Positions 35,911 through 43,725 of a stretch of 64,000 bases of DNA are shown piece by piece. A model generated the notes under the pieces. The model had not been told where the DNA came from. It did not search any database and worked only from the letters and a program-made list of their open reading frames with translations. Positions within the stretch are counted from its first letter, which is position 1. Each line of letters starts with the position of its first letter. Source of the stretch: Methylophilaceae bacterium (GTDB lineage Bacteria > Pseudomonadota > Gammaproteobacteria > Burkholderiales > Methylophilaceae). Made by a program: the position numbers and the translations under genes. The stretch spans positions 1,116,001 through 1,180,000 of the forward strand of contig CAJPFK010000001.1 of NCBI GenBank assembly GCA_905339275.1, in the 5' to 3' direction.

Positions 35911-35951
35911 AAAATCCCGCTTGCGACGCTAACTCCTTTAGTTATAAAGGA

Positions 35952-37184
35952 TTAGATTTTTTTGAAGACCAGGCTACCGTTGGTGCCGCCGAAACCGAAA
36001 TTATTTTTCAATGCAATTTCGATTTTCATGTCGCGCGCCGTATTCGCGCAGAAATCCAGATCACACTCCGGATCCTGATTGAAAATGTTGATCGTCGGCG
36101 GGGAAATCTGGTGGTGAATGGAAAGTACCGTAAATACCGACTCCAGGCCGCCAGCTCCGCCCAGCAAATGGCCGGTCATGGATTTGGTGGAGTTCACCAC
36201 CAGTTTTTTCGCATGGTCGCCAAAGGCCGCCTTGATCGCATTGGTTTCGTTCGTATCGCCCAAAGGGGTCGATGTGCCATGCGCATTGATGAATTGCACC
36301 TGGTCGGGAGCAACACCGGCATTTTGCAATGCATTACGCATGGAGCGGCGCGGGCCATCCATATTGGGAGCCGTCATGTGATACGCATCAGCGCTCATGC
36401 CGTAACCGACCAGCTCCGCATAGATCTTCGCGCCGCGCTTCCTGGCTGACTCATATTCTTCCAGCACCATGACGCCGGCCCCCTCGCCAATGACGAAGCC
36501 GTCACGATCCTTATCCCAGGGACGGCTGGCTGTTGCCGGGTCGTCATTGCGATTTGAAAGCGCGCGGGCCGAAGCAAAACCGCCGACAGAAAGTTCGGTA
36601 ATCGCAGCTTCCGCCCCGCCGGCCACCATGACATCCGCATCGCCATATTCAATCATGCGGGCAGCATCGCCGATGGAATGCGTCCCTGTCGTGCAGGCAG
36701 TAACAATCGAGACGTTCGGGCCCTTGAAGCCAAACATGATCGAAAGATTGCCGGATATCATATTGATGATGGTGCCGGGAATGAAGAAAGGCGAAATCTT
36801 GCGCGGACCGCCCTCGTCATAGATATCGTTGGTTTCTTCGATCAGGCGCAGCCCGCCGATACCGGAACCGATGGAAACCCCGATGCGTTCGGCATTCTCT
36901 TCCGTGGCAACGATGCCGGAATCCTTGACTGCCTCTATCGCGGCAGCCAGGCCAAACTGGATGAAGGTATCCATCCGGCGCGCATCCTTGGCTGGAAGGA
37001 ATTGCGATACATCGAAATCCTTCACCTCTCCTGCAATCTGGGAAGCAAAGTTGCCCGGATCGAACTTGGTAATTCTGGTAATGCCGGACTTGCCGGCAAG
37101 CAGATTGGCCCAGGCTGACTGTACACCGATACCTACCGGTGACACCACGCCCAAGCCAGTGACAACGACTCTTCGTTTTTGCAT
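35952..37184 (-). CDS. fabF: 3-oxoacyl-ACP synthase II FabF
   Basis: A 410-residue condensing enzyme elongating fatty acids. Catalytic Cys at about residue 164 in [10 protein letters not shown], His in [14 protein letters not shown], Lys/His in [13 protein letters not shown]. The end [14 protein letters not shown] is typical. It is the last gene of the fab operon and is followed by a strong terminator. acpP is 64 bp upstream. Confidence 0.97.
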   Translation of the reverse strand: MQKRRVVVTGLGVVSPVGIGVQSAWANLLAGKSGITRITKFDPGNFASQIAGEVKDFDVSQFLPAKDARRMDTFIQFGLAAAIEAVKDSGIVATEENAERIGVSIGSGIGGLRLIEETNDIYDEGGPRKISPFFIPGTIINMISGNLSIMFGFKGPNVSIVTACTTGTHSIGDAARMIEYGDADVMVAGGAEAAITELSVGGFASARALSNRNDDPATASRPWDKDRDGFVIGEGAGVMVLEEYESARKRGAKIYAELVGYGMSADAYHMTAPNMDGPRRSMRNALQNAGVAPDQVQFINAHGTSTPLGDTNETNAIKAAFGDHAKKLVVNSTKSMTGHLLGGAGGLESVFTVLSIHHQISPPTINIFNQDPECDLDFCANTARDMKIEIALKNNFGFGGTNGSLVFKKI

Positions 37185-37248
37185 GCTGTATATGTAAAGA
37201 GCGCTAAGAAAGCGCTCTTATTTTTTAATTGATTAAACTGCCAGAGAC

Positions 37249-37485
37249 TTACTTGAGATTCGAGGTAACGTAGTCAATTGCTTGTTGTACGTTAGTGATC
37301 TTCTCGGCTTCTTCATCCGGGATTTCGCAATCAAACTCTTCTTCCAAGGCCATGACCAGTTCAACTGTATCCAGTGAGTCAGCGCCGAGGTCGTCCACGA
37401 AGGAGGATGTATTCTTCACATCTGCTTCATTTGCACCTAATTGCTCAGCAACGATCTTCTTAACGCGTTGTTCGATGTCAGACAT
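37249..37485 (-). CDS. acpP: Acyl carrier protein
   Basis: A 78-residue acidic carrier. The phosphopantetheine serine is S37 in GADSLDTV. The sequence is near-identical in pattern to proteobacterial AcpP. It carries fatty-acid intermediates between the enzymes encoded on both sides. It appears to have its own promoter in the 100-bp gap to fabG, consistent with the need for high abundance. Confidence 0.98.
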   Translation of the reverse strand: MSDIEQRVKKIVAEQLGANEADVKNTSSFVDDLGADSLDTVELVMALEEEFDCEIPDEEAEKITNVQQAIDYVTSNLK

Positions 37486-37529
37486 CTAAAATACCCCTTT
37501 AAAATATTGAAGCTTGTAAAACTCAGGCT

Positions 37530-37557
37530 ATTCTAACAAAAGTCCTGAGGAATTCAA
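37530..37557 (-). promoter_or_regulatory. Probable promoter of acpP
   Basis: On the minus strand TTGAAT (plus 37552-37557) and TAGAAT (plus 37530-37535, five of six) are 16 bp apart, with start near 37523. A 6-bp inverted repeat CTCAGG/CCTGAG flanks the -10, spanning about 37522-37549, and could be an operator. Confidence 0.5.
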
Positions 37558-37585
37558 AAACCTTAAAACCGCTATTATAGGCTAA

Positions 37586-38326
37586 TCAGGCCATGTACAT
37601 ACCACCATTGACATGCAGCGTTTCTCCACTGATATAACCGGCCTGCGGGGACGCCAGAAACGCGACTGCCGATGCGATATCCTGTACCTGCCCGAGACGG
37701 CCCAGCGGAATGCGCTGAAGCAACGCCTGGCGATGTTCTTCAGGCAACTCGCGGGTCATGTCCGTGTCGATAAAGCCCGGTGCGACGCAATTCACCGTAA
37801 TTCCGCGACTACCGACTTCTGCTGCCAGGGATTTGGAAAACCCCGCCATGCCGGCTTTTGCCGCGGCATAATTGCTCTGGCCGGCATTGCCCATATGGCC
37901 TACCACTGAAGAAATATTAATGATGCGGCCCGCACGCGCCTTCATCATCGGGCGCAGCACTGCCTGCGACATCCGGTAAACCGATTTCAGGTTGGTACCG
38001 ATCACGGCGTCCCAGTCATCGTCTTTCATGCGAATCAGCAAGGTATCTCGCGTGATACCGGCATTATTCACCAGAATCGTAATATCGCCATACTGTTCCG
38101 CAATGGTTTTAAGCACATTCTCAACCTGCCCGGCATCGTTTACATCCAATGCCATGCCAATGCCCTTGATCTGATTCTGCTGCAGGGCTTCAGTAATCTG
38201 CCCGGCGCCGGATGCAGTCGTCGCAGTACCGATCACGACAGCACCCTGTCTGCCCAGTTCCTGGGCAATCGCGGCACCGATGCCACGGCTTGCCCCGGTC
38301 ACTAATGCGATTTGTCCGTTGAGCAT
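37586..38326 (-). CDS. fabG: 3-oxoacyl-ACP reductase FabG
   Basis: A 246-residue short-chain dehydrogenase using NADPH. The cofactor motif TGASRGIG is at about residues 10-17, NNAG near 88, and the catalytic Ser, Tyr and Lys are in ISSVVGHMGN and SNYAAAKAG near 138-157. It sits between fabD and acpP in the conserved order. Confidence 0.97.
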   Translation of the reverse strand: MLNGQIALVTGASRGIGAAIAQELGRQGAVVIGTATTASGAGQITEALQQNQIKGIGMALDVNDAGQVENVLKTIAEQYGDITILVNNAGITRDTLLIRMKDDDWDAVIGTNLKSVYRMSQAVLRPMMKARAGRIINISSVVGHMGNAGQSNYAAAKAGMAGFSKSLAAEVGSRGITVNCVAPGFIDTDMTRELPEEHRQALLQRIPLGRLGQVQDIASAVAFLASPQAGYISGETLHVNGGMYMA

Positions 38327-38362
38327 GCTACCTCCTATGGGTTCCTGGTTACCTGATAAACT

Positions 38363-39298
38363 TTATACTGGTTGGCTGAATTGCTGACGCGCTTCGTCAA
38401 TCGCATCCCGGCTTGTCAGTGCAATACATGGCAGCTCAGGCACGATACGCTTGGTCAGGCCTGCGAGCACCTTGCCGGGGCCGCATTCGGCAGAGGCCGC
38501 AATACCCTGCGCGTGTACATATTGCACAGTTTCCACCCAACGCACAGGACTGTAAAGTTGACGCACCAGTGCGTCCTTGATCCTGTCCGGCTCGGAATAT
38601 GCGCTGACATCCGCATTGTGTACCACCGGTATTTGCACTGCAGCCATCGGCACATTTTCGATATAGGCGGCCAGCTCATCGGCTGCCGGCTTCATCAAGG
38701 CACAGTGGGATGGAACGCTGACAGGAAGCGGCAAGGCACGTTTGGCGCCTTTGGCTTTCGCCAGTGCCATGCCGCGCTCGACAGCAGGCTTATGCCCGGC
38801 AATCACCACTTGTCCGGGTGAATTCAGGTTTACCGCCTCAAGCACCTCACCCTGCGCAGCTTCCGTACAGACGGCACGCACTGCATCATCATCGAGACCC
38901 AGAATCGCGGCCATGGCACCGACACCCTCGGCCACTGCATTCTGCATCGCTTCAGCACGATACCGCACCAACGGCAAGGCATCGCGATAACTCAGCACGC
39001 CCGCTGCAACCAGCGCCGTATATTCACCCAGGCTGTGGCCTGCCAGTATGCTGGGCAACAGGTCGCTATTTGCCTGCCACAGGCGCCAGGTGGCAACGCC
39101 GGCCGCCAGCATCAGCGGCTGGGTATTAGCGGTTTGATTCAACAATTCGTTCGGCTCGGTTGCCATTAGCCAGAAGTCCTGGCCGAGGATATCGGAAGCT
39201 TCAGCCAATGTGTCCCGGACAATCGGCTGATCACCGAAGCCTTGCAACATGCCAACGGATTGCGAGCCCTGCCCAGGAAAGAAAAAAGCAAATTTCAT
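38363..39298 (-). CDS. fabD: Malonyl-CoA:ACP transacylase FabD
   Basis: A 311-residue transacylase loading malonate onto ACP. GQGSQ is at residues 9-13, the active-site serine is S89 in GHSLGEY, with the catalytic His in VPSHCALM near 200 and the substrate Arg in YRAEAMQ. Order plsX-fabH-fabD-fabG-acpP-fabF is the classical one. Confidence 0.97.
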   Translation of the reverse strand: MKFAFFFPGQGSQSVGMLQGFGDQPIVRDTLAEASDILGQDFWLMATEPNELLNQTANTQPLMLAAGVATWRLWQANSDLLPSILAGHSLGEYTALVAAGVLSYRDALPLVRYRAEAMQNAVAEGVGAMAAILGLDDDAVRAVCTEAAQGEVLEAVNLNSPGQVVIAGHKPAVERGMALAKAKGAKRALPLPVSVPSHCALMKPAADELAAYIENVPMAAVQIPVVHNADVSAYSEPDRIKDALVRQLYSPVRWVETVQYVHAQGIAASAECGPGKVLAGLTKRIVPELPCIALTSRDAIDEARQQFSQPV

Positions 39299-39352
39299 CT
39301 TGTTTCTCTTAAGTTTATATTGAAAAACAGCAACAACAGCGAATGGACGGCC

Positions 39353-40306
39353 TTAATATTTCATCAGGACAGAACCCCAGGTGAAACCACCCCCGAATGC
39401 CTCCATCAGGATGATTTCTCCGCGCTGGATACGGCCGTCCCGCACTGCCACATCCAGTGCCAGCGGAATCGATGCTGCGGATGTATTGCCGTGCGTGTCT
39501 ACAGTGACAACCACGCGATCCATGCTCATGCCCAGTTTTTTCGCAGTGGATTGCAAAATGCGGATATTGGCCTGGTGCGGCACCAGCCAGTCAACGTCTG
39601 ATTTTTGCAGGCCATTGGCTTCAAGCGTCTCATCGACAATGGCATCCAGCGTATTCACGGCGATCTTGAACACGGAATTGCCTTCCATGTAGATGGTCTT
39701 GCTGCCGTTCTTTCTGGAAGTACCGGACGGCACGTTCAATAACCTGGCATAGTTGCCGTCAGCATGAAGATGCGTGGAGAGTATCCCTTGCTCGTCAGCG
39801 GCCTTCAGGATAACCGCGCCCGCACCATCGCCCCAGAGGATACAATTGCTGCGATCCGTCCAGTCCGTGATGCGCGACATGGTTTCCGCGCCGACCACCA
39901 GTGCGCATTTTGCGCTACCGCTTTTGATAAAGTTATCCGCGGTTGCCAGCGCGTAGACAAATCCGCTGCAAACGGCCTGTATATCGAACGCAGGGCAATT
40001 GGAAATACCCAGTTTGTCCTGTATCAGGCAGGCAGTGCTGGGAAAGACGCAATCCGGGGTTGTCGTGGCGACAATGATCAGGTCGATTTCGCCGGCTTCT
40101 ATCCCCGCCGCCTCAATGGCACGGCGGGACGCCTGGAATGACAGGTCGCTTGTGAATTCGCTGTCAGCAGCGATATGGCGCTGCCGGATACCTGTGCGGC
40201 TGACGATCCATTCATCCGTGGTATCCACCATTGCTTCCAGGTCTGCATTCGTCAAAATCTTTTCGGGAAGATAGCTCCCTGTCCCGGCAATACGTGAATA
40301 CTTCAT
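39353..40306 (-). CDS. fabH: 3-oxoacyl-ACP synthase III FabH
   Basis: A 317-residue initiating condensing enzyme using acetyl-CoA and malonyl-ACP. Catalytic C113 is in [11 protein letters not shown], His in [10 protein letters not shown] near 245 and Asn in [13 protein letters not shown] near 275. Its ATG overlaps the plsX stop by 4 bp, so the two are translationally coupled. Confidence 0.97.
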   Translation of the reverse strand: MKYSRIAGTGSYLPEKILTNADLEAMVDTTDEWIVSRTGIRQRHIAADSEFTSDLSFQASRRAIEAAGIEAGEIDLIIVATTTPDCVFPSTACLIQDKLGISNCPAFDIQAVCSGFVYALATADNFIKSGSAKCALVVGAETMSRITDWTDRSNCILWGDGAGAVILKAADEQGILSTHLHADGNYARLLNVPSGTSRKNGSKTIYMEGNSVFKIAVNTLDAIVDETLEANGLQKSDVDWLVPHQANIRILQSTAKKLGMSMDRVVVTVDTHGNTSAASIPLALDVAVRDGRIQRGEIILMEAFGGGFTWGSVLMKY

Positions 40307-41364
40307 GCAATCTCTTTCGGTTCAGAGTCAGGCAATGACGCTGCAACAGTGTTCGGTTTGATGTGCTCGATTTCCAGTTGCTCGGTGATCCTGCGCAAAA
40401 CACCGCTCCTGGCTTCCTCCGCAGCGGCCTTGATGGCATGCAGAAATGAAAAATCGTCAGCCCCGCCGTGACTTTTGACCACGATGCCGCGCAGCCCGAG
40501 AAAACTTGCCCCGTTGTAACGGCGAGGATCAAGGCGGCGCTTGAACGATTTGAGCACGGGCATGGCAGCCAGCGCCATCAGCTTGGTGAGCCAGTTACGC
40601 TTGAATTCCTCGATGAGAAACCTGCTCATCATCTGCGCAAGGCCCTCCGAGGTCTTCAATGCCACATTGCCGACAAATCCGTCACAGACCACGACATCCG
40701 TCGTGCCCTTGTATATATCATTCCCCTCCACGTTGCCGTAGAAGTTCAGATGGCTGGCACGAAGCAACTCGCCGGCCTGTTTGACCACTTCGTTACCCTT
40801 GATGTCTTCCGACCCGATGTTGAGCAAGCCTACAGTCGGGCGCTCCTTGTGCTCGACACAGGAAACCAGCATGGCGCCCATGATGGCGAATTGCAGCAGT
40901 TGCTCGGGCGTGCAGTCCGCGTTGGCGCCGAGGTCCAGCATGTAGGTTGTGCCCTTTTGATTGGGCAATATGGCTGCGATTGCAGGACGGTCGATACCCG
41001 GCAGGGTCTTGAGTACAAATCGTGCCGTGGCCATCAATGCGCCAGTGTTGCCGGCGCTGACACAGGCGTTGGCCTCACCGCTTTTGACCAGGTTGATCGC
41101 CACGCGCATTGAGGAATCTTTTTTGTTCTTCAGCGCGCTTTGCGGGGATTCGTCCATGGTCACCACTTCACTGGCATGATGAATGCGCAGGCGTGGTCCT
41201 GTTGTAGCGCCCTTGGCCACGAGTTCCGCCTCGATCGCCTCGGACAGGCCAACCAGGATGATGTTGATTTCGCTATCCTGCTCCAGCGCCTCAAGCGCAG
41301 CAGGTACCGTGACATGGGGGCCGTGATCGCCTCCCATGACATCGATAGCGACAGTGATATCCAT
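40303..41364 (-). CDS. plsX: Phosphate acyltransferase PlsX
   Basis: A 353-residue enzyme making acyl-phosphate from acyl-ACP, the first step of phospholipid synthesis in the PlsX/PlsY route. The N-terminal [12 protein letters not shown] and the blocks ASVRRALNK-like [36 protein letters not shown] (in pieces) are clear, as is [13 protein letters not shown]-terminal tail of about 20 residues ending in charged residues is slightly longer than usual. An attenuator-like hairpin lies between rpmF and plsX. Confidence 0.96.
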   Translation of the reverse strand: MDITVAIDVMGGDHGPHVTVPAALEALEQDSEINIILVGLSEAIEAELVAKGATTGPRLRIHHASEVVTMDESPQSALKNKKDSSMRVAINLVKSGEANACVSAGNTGALMATARFVLKTLPGIDRPAIAAILPNQKGTTYMLDLGANADCTPEQLLQFAIMGAMLVSCVEHKERPTVGLLNIGSEDIKGNEVVKQAGELLRASHLNFYGNVEGNDIYKGTTDVVVCDGFVGNVALKTSEGLAQMMSRFLIEEFKRNWLTKLMALAAMPVLKSFKRRLDPRRYNGASFLGLRGIVVKSHGGADDFSFLHAIKAAAEEARSGVLRRITEQLEIEHIKPNTVAASLPDSEPKEIA

Positions 41365-41396
41365 GTTCGCTATTGGATTCTGGAATTGGGGGAAAT

Positions 41397-41428
41397 AAAA
41401 ACAGCCGCCGGATGCGGATCACCCGGCG
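41397..41428 (-). terminator. Terminator or attenuator between rpmF and plsX
   Basis: Minus-strand stem CGCCGG (plus 41423-41428) and CCGGCG (plus 41406-41411) with an 11-nt loop, followed after 4 nt by five T and more T-rich sequence. It lies about 20 bp after the rpmF stop and would set the ratio between ribosomal protein L32 and the lipid genes. Confidence 0.6.
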
Positions 41429-41446
41429 AACTGAATTTAATGAGTA

Positions 41447-41626
41447 TTACTCGCCCTTCGCAGGCATGACCTTGCGACCACGATAGTAGCCGTTAGGGCT
41501 GACGTGATGACGCAAATGTGTCTCGCCGGTCGTTGGCTCGACAGCCAGCGCTGGATTGGTCAAGAAATCGTGTGAACGATGCATGCCACGCTTCGATGGT
41601 GACTTTTTATTTTGTTGAACGGCCAT
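41447..41626 (-). CDS. rpmF: 50S ribosomal protein L32
   Basis: A 59-residue basic protein found by reading the minus strand. It opens [19 protein letters not shown] and ends [14 protein letters not shown], the standard bacterial L32 pattern. The later zinc-type cysteines are absent, as is normal for this subtype. GGAG lies 6 nt before the ATG. It lies between yceD and plsX, the conserved order yceD-rpmF-plsX-fabH. Confidence 0.96.
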   Translation of the reverse strand: MAVQQNKKSPSKRGMHRSHDFLTNPALAVEPTTGETHLRHHVSPNGYYRGRKVMPAKGE

Positions 41627-41663
41627 GGTTTGCTCCTGTAAATACTATATTAACTTTGCCAGT

Positions 41664-42173
41664 CTATTTTTTGCTTTTCAGCGCTTCCAACTTGGCAAAT
41701 GGATTGGGTTTTCTATACTCATCTATCTTGTTTTCACTGGCACATTGGCCATCTTCATGCCTGGGTGCAATTGGCAACGCCAGCAACACCTCATCTTCAA
41801 TCAGCTCCAGCACGGGCATTTCGGTTTCGACCGGCAAATAATCCTCATCATCGCTTTCGTCTTCCGGCGCCGGCATTTCCGATTCATTCCGTACCAGAAC
41901 ATACCGCACATCAACCGACAAATCATGCACCAAGGGTTGCAGGCAACGTTGGCAAACCAGTTGCAAACGGCCTTGCACCTGCAATTGCAGGTATGCAATA
42001 TTATTAACGCCCTTGCCGCCACTCAGCCGGCAATCAAGCTCACCGCTCGTGCTGGCCAGCGAGTCGCCAAGCCGTGAAAATTGCAAGAGCGGGATTATAT
42101 CATGAATTTCAAGCGCTTTCTGCGCAAACTCAATGTTGTTAATCACCGTGCTCTGATTGATTGATGCAGCCAT
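41664..42173 (-). CDS. yceD: YceD-family protein (DUF177), possible 23S rRNA accumulation factor
   Basis: A 169-residue protein with the DUF177 pattern: LQLVCQRCLQPLVHDL near residues 70-85, an acidic stretch EDESDDEDYLPVE, IEDEVLLALPIAPRHEDG, and the C-terminal KPNPFAKLEALK. Orthologs are linked to 23S rRNA synthesis. The ATG at 42173 would leave almost no leader after the best promoter; an in-frame GTG at 42146 (VINNIEFAQKALE) is an alternative that aligns better with shorter homologs. No ribosome site precedes the ATG. Confidence 0.9.
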   Translation of the reverse strand: MAASINQSTVINNIEFAQKALEIHDIIPLLQFSRLGDSLASTSGELDCRLSGGKGVNNIAYLQLQVQGRLQLVCQRCLQPLVHDLSVDVRYVLVRNESEMPAPEDESDDEDYLPVETEMPVLELIEDEVLLALPIAPRHEDGQCASENKIDEYRKPNPFAKLEALKSKK

Positions 42174-42182
42174 AGGGGGCGC

Positions 42183-42211
42183 ATGATATAATCTGTGCGA
42201 TTTTGTGTCAA
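42183..42211 (-). promoter_or_regulatory. Strong sigma-70 promoter of the yceD-rpmF-plsX-fab operon
   Basis: On the minus strand TTGACA (plus 42206-42211, exact) and TATCAT (plus 42183-42188, five of six) are 17 bp apart. The start would be near 42176, only about 3 nt before the annotated ATG. A TATAAT on the plus strand (42187-42192) overlaps it and may serve the divergent pycA gene. Confidence 0.7.
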
Positions 42212-42228
42212 AAAATCAGGTTTATCCG

Positions 42229-42246
42229 ACCAAACATTTGTTTGGT
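42229..42246 (+). promoter_or_regulatory. Palindrome in the pycA leader, possible operator
   Basis: ACCAAACA-TT-TGTTTGGT is a perfect 8-bp inverted repeat with a 2-bp centre, 27 bp before the pycA GTG and 18 bp upstream of the yceD -35 element. The small loop argues against a terminator. A T-rich run follows on the plus strand. The binding protein is unknown. Confidence 0.5.
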
Positions 42247-42272
42247 TTCTTTTTTGAATTCGGGTTTCGTTT

Positions 42273-43691
42273 GTGATCAAAAAAATTCTAGTTGCCAACC
42301 GCGGCGAAATTGCCGTGCGTATTGTCCGCGCCTGCTCGGAAATGGGGATTAAATCAGTTGCCATCTATTCCGATGCCGACCGCCATGCCCTGCACGTAAA
42401 AAAAGCCGATGAAGCCTATAACATCGGCTCCGACCCAGTCATCGGCTACCTGAATGCACATAATATCGTCAATCTGGCGGTGGCTTCAGGCTGCGACGCC
42501 CTGCACCCCGGTTACGGGTTTCTCTCGGAGAATCCGGAGCTGGCAGAGATCTGCGCGCGGCGCGGGATTAAATTCATCGGCCCCAAGGCGAAGGTGATCC
42601 GGCAGATGGGCGACAAGATCCAGGCCCGCAACGCCATGATTGCCGCCGGAATTCCATGCGTGCCGGGGAGCAACGGCAATCTGGCCGACCTGGATGAAGC
42701 CCGCGCGCTGGCCAAAAAAATCGGCTACCCGGTGATGCTGAAGGCAACCAATGGCGGCGGCGGCCGCGGTATCCGGCGTTGCAACGATGAAAAAGAGTTG
42801 CTGGGCAACTATGACCGCGTGATTTCGGAAGCCAGCAAGGCTTTTGGCAAGCCGGAAGTATTTCTCGAGAAATGCGTGGTCAATCCGCGCCATATTGAGG
42901 TACAGGTCATGGCAGACAGCCACGGCAACGTCATTCACCTGTTCGAACGCGATTGCTCGATCCAGCGCCGGAACCAGAAGCTGATCGAAATCGCGCCTTC
43001 GCCCCAGCTCAGCAAGGCGCAACGCGAATATATCGGCAAGCTCGCGGTCACGGCGGCAAAAGCGGTTGGCTATGAAAATGCAGGCACTGTCGAATTCCTG
43101 CTCGATTCCGACAATAGCTTCTATTTCATGGAAATGAATACCCGCCTGCAGGTCGAGCATACCGTAACCGAAACGATTACCGGCATCGATATCGTGCAGG
43201 AACAGATTCGCATTGCCGATGGCATGAAGCTGCAATACAAGCAGGATGAGGTGCATTACCGCGGTTACGCGATGGAATTCCGCATCAATGCGGAAGACCC
43301 CAAAAACGATTTCCTGCCGAGCTTCGGCAAGATCACGCGCTACTATGCGCCCGGCGGCCCTGGCGTGCGCATGGACGCAGCCATGTATAGCGGTTACGTG
43401 ATTCCGCCCTACTATGACTCCATGTGCGCGAAACTCACGGTCTGGGCGTTGAACTGGGAAGGCGTCATCGAACGCGGGCGCCGTGCATTGGATGACATGG
43501 TGGTTTACGGTGTCAAAACCACGATCCCGTATTACCAGGAAATTCTCAAGCATCCGGATTTCAGGGCGGCAACATTCAATACCAGTTTTGTCGAATCACA
43601 CCCGGAACTGGTGAATTATGCTTCAGAGATACCGCCCGAGTTGTTTGCGGCGGCAATATCAGCCGCAATTGCCGCACATGAAGGCATTTGA
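42273..43691 (+). CDS. pycA: Biotin carboxylase subunit of two-subunit pyruvate carboxylase
   Basis: A 472-residue ATP-grasp enzyme carboxylating biotin. GTG is the start: the protein then opens IKKILVANRGEIAVRI as in all homologs. The glycine-rich ATP loop is KATNGGGGRGIRRC near 155-168, and the active-site stretch EMNTRLQVEHTVTE is near 287-300. It could in principle be AccC, but the next gene encodes the matching carboxyltransferase/biotin-carrier protein, 34 bp downstream. The pair replenishes oxaloacetate from pyruvate. Confidence 0.92.
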   Translation: MIKKILVANRGEIAVRIVRACSEMGIKSVAIYSDADRHALHVKKADEAYNIGSDPVIGYLNAHNIVNLAVASGCDALHPGYGFLSENPELAEICARRGIKFIGPKAKVIRQMGDKIQARNAMIAAGIPCVPGSNGNLADLDEARALAKKIGYPVMLKATNGGGGRGIRRCNDEKELLGNYDRVISEASKAFGKPEVFLEKCVVNPRHIEVQVMADSHGNVIHLFERDCSIQRRNQKLIEIAPSPQLSKAQREYIGKLAVTAAKAVGYENAGTVEFLLDSDNSFYFMEMNTRLQVEHTVTETITGIDIVQEQIRIADGMKLQYKQDEVHYRGYAMEFRINAEDPKNDFLPSFGKITRYYAPGGPGVRMDAAMYSGYVIPPYYDSMCAKLTVWALNWEGVIERGRRALDDMVVYGVKTTIPYYQEILKHPDFRAATFNTSFVESHPELVNYASEIPPELFAAAISAAIAAHEGI

Positions 43692-43725
43692 TTTCGAATT
43701 AAACTTAAAGTGGTAAGTTAAAATT

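Larger units (their letters stand above)
35611..35951 (-). promoter_or_regulatory. 341-bp intergenic region between fabF and pabC
   Basis: No gene is seen. The right part holds the fabF terminator (35873-35910). The left part should hold the pabC-mltG-tmk-holB promoter and contains a cluster of DnaA-box-like motifs (35694-35726) and a 7-bp inverted repeat GCATCCT/AGGATGC at 35647-35653 and 35665-35671. The middle, about 35760-35830, is strongly AT-rich. I cannot assign a -10/-35 pair with confidence. Confidence 0.5.

Noticed and set aside
35611-35951. Idea that this AT-rich region with DnaA-like boxes is a replication origin
   Set aside because: No dnaA, dnaN, rpmH, gidA or parAB gene is near; the boxes are few and degenerate. 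A regulatory role is more likely.
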